Positions 25,235 to 34,047 of a stretch of DNA of 46,511 bases are shown in pieces (position 1 is the stretch's first letter; every line of letters begins with the position of its first letter). This DNA is from Terriglobales bacterium. GTDB taxonomy: Bacteria; Acidobacteriota; Terriglobia; Terriglobales; Acidobacteriaceae. The stretch lies in the NCBI GenBank assembly GCA_015655195.1, contig JAATFM010000210.1:1-46511 (forward strand), read 5' to 3'. The notes beneath the pieces were generated by a model. The model was not told the origin of the DNA, did not search any database, and worked only from the letters and a program-made list of their open reading frames with translations. Both the position numbers and the translations under genes were made by a program.

Positions 25235-26413
25235 ATGGACGTGTTGACGATTGTGGGGCCGCTAGCCGAATGCTCTCCAGTATCTACCGCGGACTCAATG
25301 CCCAGGAGTGAGGCAAGTCATCATCTGCCAAATCTTGACCTACTGCGCACCGTTGCGGTAGGCCTCGTTTTCACGGGGCATCTCAGTGAGACAGTTGGCA
25401 TACGGGGCCTCGGCGATCTTGGACATTTCGGAGTCCTCCTGTTTTTTGTGCATACGGCGTTTGTTCTCATGTTGTCGATGGAATATCTCGGCTTATCCGG
25501 CGCCAAGTTATATAGCGCATATCTCATTCGGAGAATCTTCCGAATTTACCCGCTGAGTGTTCTGGCGGTTCTGCGAGCTGTTGCTTTTCGTACTCCTTCC
25601 ACCGCCTGGCTTGCGGGGTATGTATGGACCGGTTGGCCGGCGCTGCTTTCAAACATCTTTCTCACCCAGAACATTACGCATAGCGGATCTGTCATTAGCG
25701 TCCTTTGGTCCCTCCCCTTCGAAATTCAGATGTATGCCACTCTGCCTGCAATCTACTTCCTGATATGCCGTTTCCCGTCGCTCGGAGCAACATGGCTCGT
25801 ATGGCTGGCAGGGGTGGCCGTCGCTGGAGCCGAGTACATTCTACGGAGCCCCAGTTTTGATCCCGAGTATCTGCTCACACGCTATTTTCCTTGTTTCCTT
25901 GCAGGGGTTCTGGCATGGCGGCTTGTGACGACGCGCAATGGCCGACTTTCCGGTGCTCTTTGGATTCTGCTGCTCGCGGTTCTTGTCGTGACTTATCGCG
26001 GCGTGGATGCCTTTCGAGTGTATGGCCCGGCGTTGCTCGGTGCGTTGCACGGAACGCTGAGAAACGATCACAGGGTTTGGTGGCCAGCATTCCTCGACTT
26101 GGTGAACGATTGGGTCTTCTGCTGCGTCACGGGTTTGGCGATTCCGCATTTCACGAGCATCACCAGTTATTGGCTGAATGCAATTAGCAAACGAATTGCC
26201 GAGTACTCCTATGGCATTTATCTTAGCCACGTTCCTCTCCTTTGGCTTTGTTTCCGGAAGCTCCACTTTGGCTCGGTGGTTGCGAGCGCAATCCTATCGG
26301 TTGTTCTGACGGGGCTTGTGTCGATTCTGCTTTATCACGTGCTTGAAGCTCCCGCGATTCGCTTTGGTAAACGACTTGCCGCCCAATTGGATCGTCGCCC
26401 TGCTCTGGGATGA
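25235..26413 (+). CDS. Membrane acyltransferase (acyltransferase-3 family)
   Basis: From ATG 25235 the protein is 392 residues with about ten transmembrane helices. NLDLLRTVAVGLVFTGHLSE carries the histidine that replaces the usual R-x-x-x-H segment of the family, and YLIRRIFRIYPLSVLAVL is the typical R-R-x-x-R-x-x-P segment. The C terminus IAEYSYGIYLSHVPLLWL is a family hallmark. It probably adds acetyl or other acyl groups to the repeat unit. Earlier starts at 25145 overlap wzc. An ATG at 25298 would begin nearer the domain. Confidence 0.82.
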   Translation: MDVLTIVGPLAECSPVSTADSMPRSEASHHLPNLDLLRTVAVGLVFTGHLSETVGIRGLGDLGHFGVLLFFVHTAFVLMLSMEYLGLSGAKLYSAYLIRRIFRIYPLSVLAVLRAVAFRTPSTAWLAGYVWTGWPALLSNIFLTQNITHSGSVISVLWSLPFEIQMYATLPAIYFLICRFPSLGATWLVWLAGVAVAGAEYILRSPSFDPEYLLTRYFPCFLAGVLAWRLVTTRNGRLSGALWILLLAVLVVTYRGVDAFRVYGPALLGALHGTLRNDHRVWWPAFLDLVNDWVFCCVTGLAIPHFTSITSYWLNAISKRIAEYSYGIYLSHVPLLWLCFRKLHFGSVVASAILSVVLTGLVSILLYHVLEAPAIRFGKRLAAQLDRRPALG

Positions 26414-26423
26414 GGACACTATC

Positions 26424-27221
26424 TTGATCGTCGAGCAAACGCCAAGCTTGGAATCTACGGAACCGTGTGTTCATACTCTCGGTTCGCGCGTCCATTTGAT
26501 CTCGGTGAACCGCACTGTCGACTATATCGAGCGCTGGATTGAGGAACGAGATGGAAGTTGCCGAAGGATTGTCGTTACCGGATTCCATGGGCTTTGGAAG
26601 GCCCACCAGCATCCGCGCCTGCGAAGGATTCTCAATAGCGCAGAACTATGGGTGCCGGACGGCATTGCACCGATCTGGGTCGCTTATCTTCGCGGCCATC
26701 GCAATATTGAGCGCGTTCCAGGCGTGGAGATTCTTCGCGAGTTCTTCCGCCGCGCTAGAGGGAAAAGATACCGCAGCTACTTCTATGGGGATACTGGCTT
26801 GACCTTATCCGCTCTGCAATCGGTAGTTGCCTGCGACTATCCCGGCCATGAGATCGCTGGCGCCTTCTCACCGTCATTTCTCCCTCTTACCCCGGAGGAG
26901 GACAGAGATGCCATTGAACGGATCAACGCCGCGCGGCCAGATGTTCTCTGGGTAGGTCTTGGAACGCCAAAACAGGATCTCTGGATTTTCGAAAGGCTTG
27001 ATCAACTCAGGGTCCCGGTAGCAATTGGCGTAGGAGCTGCTTTCGCCTTCATTGCGGGCACCGTTCCACGCTGCCCGAATTGGATTGGGCACCTGGGTTT
27101 TGAATGGGCCTATCGGTTTCTGAAAGAACCTCAGAAACTATGGAAGCGAGACCTGCTGGATGGTCCACAATTCCTTCTCCACGCAGGAATGGAATTGATG
27201 AGCAAAGAGTCTCTAGACTGA
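26424..27221 (+). CDS. WecB/TagA/CpsF-type glycosyltransferase (GT26)
   Basis: From TTG 26424, preceded by GAGG eight bases upstream, the protein is 265 residues, the usual family size. Motifs are VPDGIAPIWVAYLRG with the catalytic-position Asp79, RVPGVEILREFFRRA, GLGTPKQDLWIF, GVGAAFAFIAGTVPRCPNWI and LGFEWAYRFLKEPQKLWKRDL. GT26 enzymes add the second sugar, commonly N-acetylmannosamine or glucose, to polyprenyl-diphospho-GlcNAc. The usual T-x-N segment reads VTGFHG here, and F-D-F reads F-A-F, so substrate may differ. The frame is open upstream into the acyltransferase, whose end it would overlap; the TTG avoids this. Confidence 0.85.
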   Translation: MIVEQTPSLESTEPCVHTLGSRVHLISVNRTVDYIERWIEERDGSCRRIVVTGFHGLWKAHQHPRLRRILNSAELWVPDGIAPIWVAYLRGHRNIERVPGVEILREFFRRARGKRYRSYFYGDTGLTLSALQSVVACDYPGHEIAGAFSPSFLPLTPEEDRDAIERINAARPDVLWVGLGTPKQDLWIFERLDQLRVPVAIGVGAAFAFIAGTVPRCPNWIGHLGFEWAYRFLKEPQKLWKRDLLDGPQFLLHAGMELMSKESLD

Positions 27222-28816
27222 TGGGATACCAATCGCCCCAAAGCGGTCCTAGCGACTCAGATACGCCTGTTCCAGTGGGTCCGCAATTGAGTGGGAAGCG
27301 AGCGGGAATCATCCTGCGCCTGATCTATGGAGCGGGGGCAGGGACCGTCGCTTATGGTCTCGGCATCGTCAGTAATCTGCTACTTCTGCCGCTCTACTTA
27401 CACTTTTGGTCAGTTGCCGCATACGGGGAGTGGATGGCGCTCTACTCTGCGGTGAATTACCTCGCCAACCTTGATTTCGGAGTTACATTCGCTGCGGTCA
27501 ATGCGGCGACGATTGCCTATGCGGGCAATGATTGGCAAACGTTCAAGCGTGTACAGGGGACGGCCTGGGTTGCTTCTCTCTTTATCGCGGGAATAGGTGG
27601 TGTGGTGGTTGCCGTTCTATCTCTATTCAACTTCCGCTTGAATCAATGGCTGGGTCTGACGGTGCTTGGTCAGCGCGAAGCGCGCCTTGTCTTCTGCGGC
27701 TTGGCTTTCTCACTTCTGGCCGATATTCCAGGGCGCCAGCTCATTGCGGTTTATATTGCGATCGGAGAGTTTGCAAAGTACCAGTGGGCCTGGAACGCAT
27801 TCTCTCTCTTGCTATGCGTGGCTACGGCTATCGCTCTGATTATGGGCGCTGGTCCCGTATTACTTGCTGAAGTAATGGCGATGACGACGCTGGTTACGAT
27901 AACCATGGCATTTTGGCTGCTTCGCCGGCGAGATATACGCTTGATTCCTCGTCTTCGCGATTTCGACTGGCACACGGCTCGGGAACTTGCGGCGCCTACA
28001 GGGCAGATTGGGCTTTCGATGATCGCGTCTGCTCTCACTGTGCAGGGCCCTGTTGTTGTCCTAAGCCGCATGATGGGAGGCCCGTCGGTTGCACTCTTCA
28101 CAACAACGCGCACCGTTACTAACATGGTCCGCGGAACCGTGATCTTGCTGCGCGCACCGTTACGGCCTGAACTCGCCGCGCTGTCGGCGCAGACCAATAA
28201 GGATGCACTGAATAAACTCTTTCGGCTTGCGGTGAGTATGGACACGATAGCCGCCATCTCTCTCTCCGCAGTGCTCTGGTCGGGAGGGATATGGTTCATC
28301 CAGTTCTGGTCGCATGGCCGAATCCACGCAGATCCGATGCTGCTGCATTTGCTGCTGATTGTTGTTGTTCTAGAGGGCTTTCTTCAGGTTCTGGCCAGCA
28401 CAGGATGGGCTACGAATCGTATTCAGGCGGTGTCGGTGGGGCTACTCGTTTCCGCTGTGGTCTCCCTTGGACTGACCGTTCTGCTCATTGGCCGCTTCGG
28501 ACCCGCTGCCGCCCCGATCGGAGCCATGGTTCCACTGATTGCGATTATGACGCCGCTGGCCTTACGAAATGCCTGCAAAGAGGCGCATTTGACACTACGA
28601 TTTGTTGCCCTCAAATTGTTGTTACCCTTCGCAGCAATCGCTGCTTTTTCGGCGGCATTTCCCACATGGCTCGCGAGCCTGAAGTTAGCAGCTCCTGCCT
28701 GGCTCTCTGCAACCGTTTCATCGCTTGCTGTCTGTGTTGTTGCTGTACTCACCATGGGCGCATTTTCTCTTACTCGGGACGACCGTGAGTCGGTGCGCAA
28801 CCGAATTTCATTCTAG
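27221..28816 (+). CDS. Wzx-like polysaccharide flippase / oligosaccharide transporter
   Basis: A 531-residue integral membrane protein with about 14 hydrophobic segments, of the MOP/MATE-like oligosaccharide flippase type (LIYGAGAGTVAYGLGIVSNL near the N terminus, SVAAYGEWMALYSAVNYLAN). It should move lipid-linked repeat units to the periplasmic face. The ATG at 27221 overlaps the stop of the GT26 gene by one base (TGATG). The frame is open 39 codons further upstream but that would overlap the GT26 enzyme extensively. No short conserved motif defines the family, so the call rests on topology and context. Confidence 0.82.
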   Translation: MGYQSPQSGPSDSDTPVPVGPQLSGKRAGIILRLIYGAGAGTVAYGLGIVSNLLLLPLYLHFWSVAAYGEWMALYSAVNYLANLDFGVTFAAVNAATIAYAGNDWQTFKRVQGTAWVASLFIAGIGGVVVAVLSLFNFRLNQWLGLTVLGQREARLVFCGLAFSLLADIPGRQLIAVYIAIGEFAKYQWAWNAFSLLLCVATAIALIMGAGPVLLAEVMAMTTLVTITMAFWLLRRRDIRLIPRLRDFDWHTARELAAPTGQIGLSMIASALTVQGPVVVLSRMMGGPSVALFTTTRTVTNMVRGTVILLRAPLRPELAALSAQTNKDALNKLFRLAVSMDTIAAISLSAVLWSGGIWFIQFWSHGRIHADPMLLHLLLIVVVLEGFLQVLASTGWATNRIQAVSVGLLVSAVVSLGLTVLLIGRFGPAAAPIGAMVPLIAIMTPLALRNACKEAHLTLRFVALKLLLPFAAIAAFSAAFPTWLASLKLAAPAWLSATVSSLAVCVVAVLTMGAFSLTRDDRESVRNRISF

Positions 28817-28825
28817 AGGTCAGAA

Positions 28826-29620
28826 ATGGCAGCCCGGAAAACATTCCCGATGCGGTTGATCTTGGCGGTTTTGAGGGTTTTCATCCCGACACGATTCCGG
28901 CCGACCGCATCCATTACACAACTAACAAAGTCGAAGACTAACTTAATAGTCCAAGCCGGTCCCTTTCGTGGAATGCGGTACGTCGATCAATCGTATTGGA
29001 GTGCATATATACCGAAATTGCTCGGAATCTACGAGCGGGAACTTGCTGGATGTATCGAGGAAGCAGTTTCCTTGCCATTTCACACTGTCGTGGACATCGG
29101 CGCTGCTGAGGGGTACTACGCGGTAGGTCTGGCGATCAGGATGCCTCAAGTTCGAGTTATCGCATTTGAGATGGAGCAGTCGGCGCAGGAACTTCTCGGG
29201 AAGTTAGCCAAACTCAATAGTGTAGACAGACGAGTGACGATCGAGGGGAGATGCATGAGCCAAAATCTCTCGGCAGCTTTGGATGACAGCGGCAAGACAC
29301 TGGTGATCTGTGATGCCGAAGGGGGCGAAGCCCTTCTGCTAGACCCAATTAGTATCCCGAAATTGGGGACATGCCACATTCTCGTTGAACTCCACGATCA
29401 TGTAATCAGCGGGATGAGCGAAGCGATTCGAGAGCGCTTCACCAGAACTCACGAGATTACCCATATCCTGGAGTCAAAGCATGAGCGGAGCGAGTTCCCT
29501 TACCGAAACGTCTTTACGAGACTATTTCCCAGCTATATTGATTGGGCGGTGTCGGACATTCGTCGATGTCACGTAGCCTGGTATTGGATGTGCCCCCGTA
29601 TCACGGGTAATGTCGAATGA
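28826..29620 (+). CDS. SAM-dependent methyltransferase-like protein
   Basis: A 264-residue cytoplasmic protein. HTVVDIGAAEGYYAVGLAIR near residues 92-111 is motif I of class I methyltransferases, followed by VIAFEMEQSAQELL and a later LVICDAEGGEALLL resembling an FkbM-like fold. The N terminus is basic with a hydrophobic stretch. It probably methylates a sugar in the polysaccharide or modifies a precursor, with the exact substrate not readable. It starts 9 bp after the flippase gene. Confidence 0.72.
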   Translation: MAARKTFPMRLILAVLRVFIPTRFRPTASITQLTKSKTNLIVQAGPFRGMRYVDQSYWSAYIPKLLGIYERELAGCIEEAVSLPFHTVVDIGAAEGYYAVGLAIRMPQVRVIAFEMEQSAQELLGKLAKLNSVDRRVTIEGRCMSQNLSAALDDSGKTLVICDAEGGEALLLDPISIPKLGTCHILVELHDHVISGMSEAIRERFTRTHEITHILESKHERSEFPYRNVFTRLFPSYIDWAVSDIRRCHVAWYWMCPRITGNVE

Positions 29621-29713
29621 CTCCGGACCCATCGCTGCAACGAGACTAGCTGTGTGTGCGAGGTTTGGTCCATCATGGCTTCCCTTCAGAGCTTCTTGTG
29701 ATTTGGAGCAAAT

Positions 29714-30613
29714 ATGCGGTACATTCGTTTGATTCGCAGGTTCTTGCATCTTCCACGCCGTGCCGTGCGCGAATCCCTGATGTACATTCAGTTGGTTAGA
29801 CTTTTTCTCATCAACCACTATGGAAGATCCAAGGTAACTTGTCCGAAAGGTCCTGTGGTCTCGCTGACAACCTTTGGCAAACGAATCGAGAAGGTTTACC
29901 TCGCGATCGAATCGATTGCTAACGGGTCCATGCGGCCATCAAGGTTGATCTTATGGATCGATGATTCGACTTTATTTTTCAATCTTCCCGGGGCAATCCG
30001 ACGGCTGCAAGAACGTGGATTGGATGTCAAGTTTTGTAAGAACTATGGACCTCACAAGAAGTATTACCCATATGTGGAGTCCCAGGAAGCATTTGATACT
30101 CCTCTTGTCACCGCGGATGATGACGTTCTTTATCCGTGGTATTGGCTGAAGAAGCTGGTTCAGGCCAATCGAGAATTTCCCGATACGGTTAACTGCTATA
30201 TGGCCCACGTGATTGCGCTGAATGGGAATGAGATGGAGAGATACAAGGTATGGAAATTATGTGACTCCACATACCCGGAATTTCTTCACATGGCCACCGG
30301 CATAGGAGGAGCGATTTACCCTCCGTTGTTCTTGATGGCTGTGAAGAAAGCAGGGACCGGCTTTGAAAACTGTTGCCCCAAAGGCGATGACCTATGGCTT
30401 CACGCACAGGCCCTACGATCGGGTTATAAGGTCCGGCAGATTCTTCCGCGATTCCCCTATTTTTCGTTTCAGGCGATACCTGGCACATCACAGACCGCGC
30501 TCTCGCACGAGAACGTCACTTGCGGAGATGGTAACGACCGGCAAATAAGAGCCACTTACAGCGAAGCGGATATTCAACTGCTTCGGTTCGACCGTGGTAT
30601 TGCACATCGCTAA
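29714..30613 (+). CDS. Glycosyltransferase-like protein (GT-A fold)
   Basis: A 299-residue protein with a basic N terminus and PVVSLTTFGKRIEKVYLAIE, then LILWIDDSTLF and a D-D-D metal-binding-like stretch TPLVTADDDVLYPWYWLKKL near residues 130-149, then ATGIGGAIYPP and CCPKGDDLWLHAQALRSGYK. This resembles a GT-A glycosyltransferase with a DxD and a later acidic catalytic segment. Its precise GT family was not recognised. The surrounding bases look more AT-rich than the flanking genes, hinting at separate acquisition, though this was judged by eye. Confidence 0.68.
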   Translation: MRYIRLIRRFLHLPRRAVRESLMYIQLVRLFLINHYGRSKVTCPKGPVVSLTTFGKRIEKVYLAIESIANGSMRPSRLILWIDDSTLFFNLPGAIRRLQERGLDVKFCKNYGPHKKYYPYVESQEAFDTPLVTADDDVLYPWYWLKKLVQANREFPDTVNCYMAHVIALNGNEMERYKVWKLCDSTYPEFLHMATGIGGAIYPPLFLMAVKKAGTGFENCCPKGDDLWLHAQALRSGYKVRQILPRFPYFSFQAIPGTSQTALSHENVTCGDGNDRQIRATYSEADIQLLRFDRGIAHR

Positions 30614-30688
30614 GATTTGCCCAGATGTGATCTTTAGATCAGTTACTTCATCCGCTAATCACCATTAGTAAACGAGGCTGTCCTTTCC

Positions 30689-33139
30689 GTGTCCCATCTG
30701 GTAGCAGATTCGATCATGCCAAACATATCCCGCGAGCGAGATGGCCATACATCTTTGATACGGCGGCAGAAGGTCGTCATCGGTCATCCCCGCATGGGTC
30801 GGGGCGGATCGGAAGCACGCGTGATGTGGCTGATCGAAGCGCTGAAAAACGATTACGACGTCACCGTCATCACGACGGGAGGTTGGGATCTGGCTGAGCT
30901 GAACTCCTTTTATGGAACACAAGTCAGAGAAGACGAGGTAGTAGTTCGCATTGCCCCAGTTCCATGGCTGCTGCGCAATCTCAATGTGGCTGCTCTGCGT
31001 GGCGCCTGCTATCAGCGATGTGCGCGTCAGATTGCGAAGGAATACGATTTGCGGATCAGTGCATACAATCTGACCGATTGGGGTTTGCCCGCAGTTCATT
31101 TCATCGCCGACTTCAGTTGGTATCGAAAGATTCGAGACAGGCTCCATCCTCCATCGCCGGGTTTTATTTATAGGGATTCGCTACTGCGCAAAGCTTATTT
31201 ACGAATCGCCTCTGCTTATGGAAGTCCTTCGGGCAGGGACGTGCTCCGGGATGATTTGCTGATCGCCAATTCCAAGTGGACTGCCGATCTAATGAAGCAA
31301 TTCCTTGGAGTGGAGTGCGCTGGAGTCGTCTATCCTTCGGTCTGGTCTGAATTCCCCATAGTGAGATGGGAGCAAAAGGAACAGGCGTTTGTGATGATCG
31401 GTCGCATCGCTCCGGAAAAGCAGGTGGAGCGAGCAATTGCTATATTACAAATGGTGCGGAAGCGCGGATACTCAATTCGCCTTCACCTTTGCGGACATAT
31501 CGACGACGATCATTATGGACGCGAAATCACTCAACTTTGCCTGGAACGCGCAGATTGGATCATCCTGGAAGGGCGTGTGAGCGGCGCAAAGAAGGCCCAA
31601 ATCCTCGCCGGTTGTCGATACGGAATTCAGGCCTGCGGAGCGGAATCTTTTGGCATCGCAGTCGCCGAGATGGTGAAAGCAGGAGCTATCGTCTTTGCAC
31701 CAGACGATGGTGGGCAAACCGAAGTTTTCAACCACCCAGACCTTCTCTTTACGGGTGTGGAGACTGCTGTAGAAAAGATCTGCTCTGTTTTATCGAATCC
31801 GGAGAAGCAGGAAGTTCTTTGCGCACACCTCACGCATCGCGCTGCAATGTTTGGCGCTGAGAGATTCATGGAGGCGGCACGCGCGCAGGTGGCGAGGGTG
31901 CCCGGAAATACAGGCTTGGCTAATACTTCCGGCCAGCGAACCACGGTGATTATCGGTCATCCGCAGTTAGGATTTGGCGGTTCAGAATCTACCGTGATGT
32001 GGCTGGTCGAGGCGCTGAAGTTGGACTGTGATGTGACTATCATGACGACCGGAGGTTGGGATCTGGCGGCATTGAATGCATTCTATGGAACGAAGGTCCG
32101 TGAAGATGAAGTAAAGGTTCGTATCGCCCCAATTCCGCTGCTGGCGCACCGCTTGAGTGCCGCCGCACTGCGTGGCGCCTGCTATCAGCGATTTGCGCGC
32201 CAGATCGCAGGGGAATACGATGTGCGGATTAGCGCGTACAATCCGACGGATTGGGGAGTGCCTGCGGTTCATTTCATTGCAGACTTCAGTTGGCATCGGG
32301 ATATTCGGGAAAGGCTTCACCCCTTATCGTTGGGTTTCATTTATCGGGATTCAATTCTGCGCAAAACCTACCTGGCTATTGCCGCCGCGTATGGCAAGCC
32401 TTCCGACCGCGACCTACTCCAGGAAGATTTAGTGATCGCCAACTCTAGGTGGACCGCCAGTATCTTGAGGCAGTTTTGCGGGGTGGAAAATGCTGCGGTT
32501 GTTTACCCTCCGGTTTGGACGGAGTTTCCTATTGTCCCGTGGGAGCGGAAAGAACCGTCGTTTGTGATGATCGGCCGCATTGTCCCGGCTAAACAGGTTG
32601 AGCGGGCAATTGCCATCCTGGAAGCGGTGCGGAGGCGAGGTCATGTGATTCGGTTACACCTCTGCGGGCGCATTGCCAACGATCTTTACGGGCGGAGAAT
32701 CAGGCGACTCTGCGACGAGCACTCGGAATGGATCACTGTTGAGGGGCAAGTGAGCGGCATAAGGAAGGCTGAAATTCTCGCCCAGTGCCGGTTTGGAATC
32801 CAGACGACTTCGGCGGAGTCCTTTGGCATTGCGGTGGCCGAGATGGTGAAAGCTGGAGCCATCGTCTTCGCTCCAAGCGATGGCGGAACGGCTGAAACTT
32901 TGCAACACCCCGCAATCTTGTTCGCGGATGTCCACGAGGCGGTGGAGAAAATTCTAGCCGTACTTGAAACACCATTGCTCCAATCGGCATTGCGAGTTCA
33001 TCTGATGGAGCAAGCGCAACTCTTCAGTGCTCAAATATTCATGCGAGAAGCACGAATCTGCATTGCAGGCACGCTGACCGCGAACAGAACATCGATCGCC
33101 GAAGCCGTGGACGAGACACTATGCACAGAATCTCACTAG
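30689..33139 (+). CDS. Fused tandem-duplicated GT4 glycosyltransferase
   Basis: An 816-residue protein made of two complete GT4-like halves. Half 1 starts at VVIGHPRMGRGGSEARVMWL (residue 29) and half 2 at VIIGHPQLGFGGSESTVMWL (residue 420). The offset is 391 residues and stays 391 at ESFGIAVAEMVKAGAIVFAP (residues 319 and 710), so the halves align with no net indel over at least 290 residues. Each has the C-terminal donor-binding domain (FVMIGRIxPxKQVERAIAIL). A short linker RVPGNTGLANTSGQ joins them. It should add two sugars, or one sugar twice. A possible first start is the GTG at 30689, with other in-frame ATGs nearby (30716). Confidence 0.88.
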   Translation: MSHLVADSIMPNISRERDGHTSLIRRQKVVIGHPRMGRGGSEARVMWLIEALKNDYDVTVITTGGWDLAELNSFYGTQVREDEVVVRIAPVPWLLRNLNVAALRGACYQRCARQIAKEYDLRISAYNLTDWGLPAVHFIADFSWYRKIRDRLHPPSPGFIYRDSLLRKAYLRIASAYGSPSGRDVLRDDLLIANSKWTADLMKQFLGVECAGVVYPSVWSEFPIVRWEQKEQAFVMIGRIAPEKQVERAIAILQMVRKRGYSIRLHLCGHIDDDHYGREITQLCLERADWIILEGRVSGAKKAQILAGCRYGIQACGAESFGIAVAEMVKAGAIVFAPDDGGQTEVFNHPDLLFTGVETAVEKICSVLSNPEKQEVLCAHLTHRAAMFGAERFMEAARAQVARVPGNTGLANTSGQRTTVIIGHPQLGFGGSESTVMWLVEALKLDCDVTIMTTGGWDLAALNAFYGTKVREDEVKVRIAPIPLLAHRLSAAALRGACYQRFARQIAGEYDVRISAYNPTDWGVPAVHFIADFSWHRDIRERLHPLSLGFIYRDSILRKTYLAIAAAYGKPSDRDLLQEDLVIANSRWTASILRQFCGVENAAVVYPPVWTEFPIVPWERKEPSFVMIGRIVPAKQVERAIAILEAVRRRGHVIRLHLCGRIANDLYGRRIRRLCDEHSEWITVEGQVSGIRKAEILAQCRFGIQTTSAESFGIAVAEMVKAGAIVFAPSDGGTAETLQHPAILFADVHEAVEKILAVLETPLLQSALRVHLMEQAQLFSAQIFMREARICIAGTLTANRTSIAEAVDETLCTESH
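30773..33064 (+). repeat. Direct DNA duplication underlying the two GT4 halves
   Basis: The first copy starts at 30773 and the second at 31946, giving a period of 1173 bp with the same codon frame. Many DNA blocks are still recognisable, such as GGAGGTTGGGATCTGGC and TGGCGCCTGCTATCAGCGAT in both copies. Overall DNA similarity appears moderate, so the duplication is not recent. Both copies remain intact. Confidence 0.8.
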
Positions 33140-34047
33140 TCGTCGCGACGAAAGACCGGCCGGACGACCTGCGAAGGTTGCTCGATAGCTTGCGCAGGCA
33201 AACTGTTGCCGTCGATGAGATCATCGTGGTCGACGCCAGCGAGAAATCCGTCAATTCAGTCGTGGCGGAATTTCCCGAACTTGCGATCCGCTGCATGAAA
33301 CATTGGCCACCGTCGGCTGCGGCCCAGAGAAACGCAGGTATCCTGGCCTGCGACCCCTCGGCCACGCTTATTGGGTTCTCCGATGATGACACGACGTTCG
33401 AGCCGCAGGCGTTCGAAAACATGCTCAATTTTTGGAAAGGAGCAGCGCCAGATATTCTCGGGGCAGCTTTCAACATCTGCAATTATCCTGGGCGAGGCAA
33501 TTCGGTTTTGAAACACAGCGTGCTAGCTGAGCGGATCGGCTTATACTCCGCCAGAGCAGGTGCGGTATCTCAGAGCGGATGGCATACGATCATTGGGAAG
33601 ATAGCCACTACACAGTTTGTGGATTGGCTTCCATCAGGAGCGGTCCTCTTTCGTCGCGAAGTGTTCGACAAGAATCTTTTCGATGTCTTTTTTGAAAGCA
33701 ATAGCTATCTTGAGGACCTCGATCTTAGTTACACGATCAGCCGCATGGGACGATTGGCGGTTGTCGCAAATGCGGGATTCAGTCATTTTCCGTCGCAAAG
33801 CGGCAGGGTTTCGCCACGCCAGTTTGGGCGGTACGAGGTTCGTAACCGCCTCTATTTCGTAAGAAAGCATCACCTGTCACTCGCCCGGTGTTACCTCGGA
33901 CTTGCCATACGGTTGGCAATGTCCGTGGGCAGCGGTTTAGCTCGCCGGGACGCCAGCCTGTTCAATCGAGCCCTTGGCAATATTGAAGAGATGATGAAAG
34001 GCAATGGCGTCCCGCTTAAGAGCGTTACCGCAGGATCATTCTCGTGA
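33121..34047 (+). CDS. GT2-family glycosyltransferase
   Basis: A 308-residue GT-A glycosyltransferase. It begins HRISLVVATKDRPDDLRRLL followed by VDEIIVVDASEKS, and has the DxD-like GFSDDDTTFEPQAF near residues 79-92, then WLPSGAVLFRREVFD and YLEDLDLSYTISRMG, where Glu-Asp is the usual catalytic region (ED). The C terminus has a short amphipathic helix. It starts inside the end of the duplicated GT4 gene (19-bp overlap) and its stop overlaps the following polymerase start. It should add a sugar from a nucleotide donor. Confidence 0.9.
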   Translation: MHRISLVVATKDRPDDLRRLLDSLRRQTVAVDEIIVVDASEKSVNSVVAEFPELAIRCMKHWPPSAAAQRNAGILACDPSATLIGFSDDDTTFEPQAFENMLNFWKGAAPDILGAAFNICNYPGRGNSVLKHSVLAERIGLYSARAGAVSQSGWHTIIGKIATTQFVDWLPSGAVLFRREVFDKNLFDVFFESNSYLEDLDLSYTISRMGRLAVVANAGFSHFPSQSGRVSPRQFGRYEVRNRLYFVRKHHLSLARCYLGLAIRLAMSVGSGLARRDASLFNRALGNIEEMMKGNGVPLKSVTAGSFS

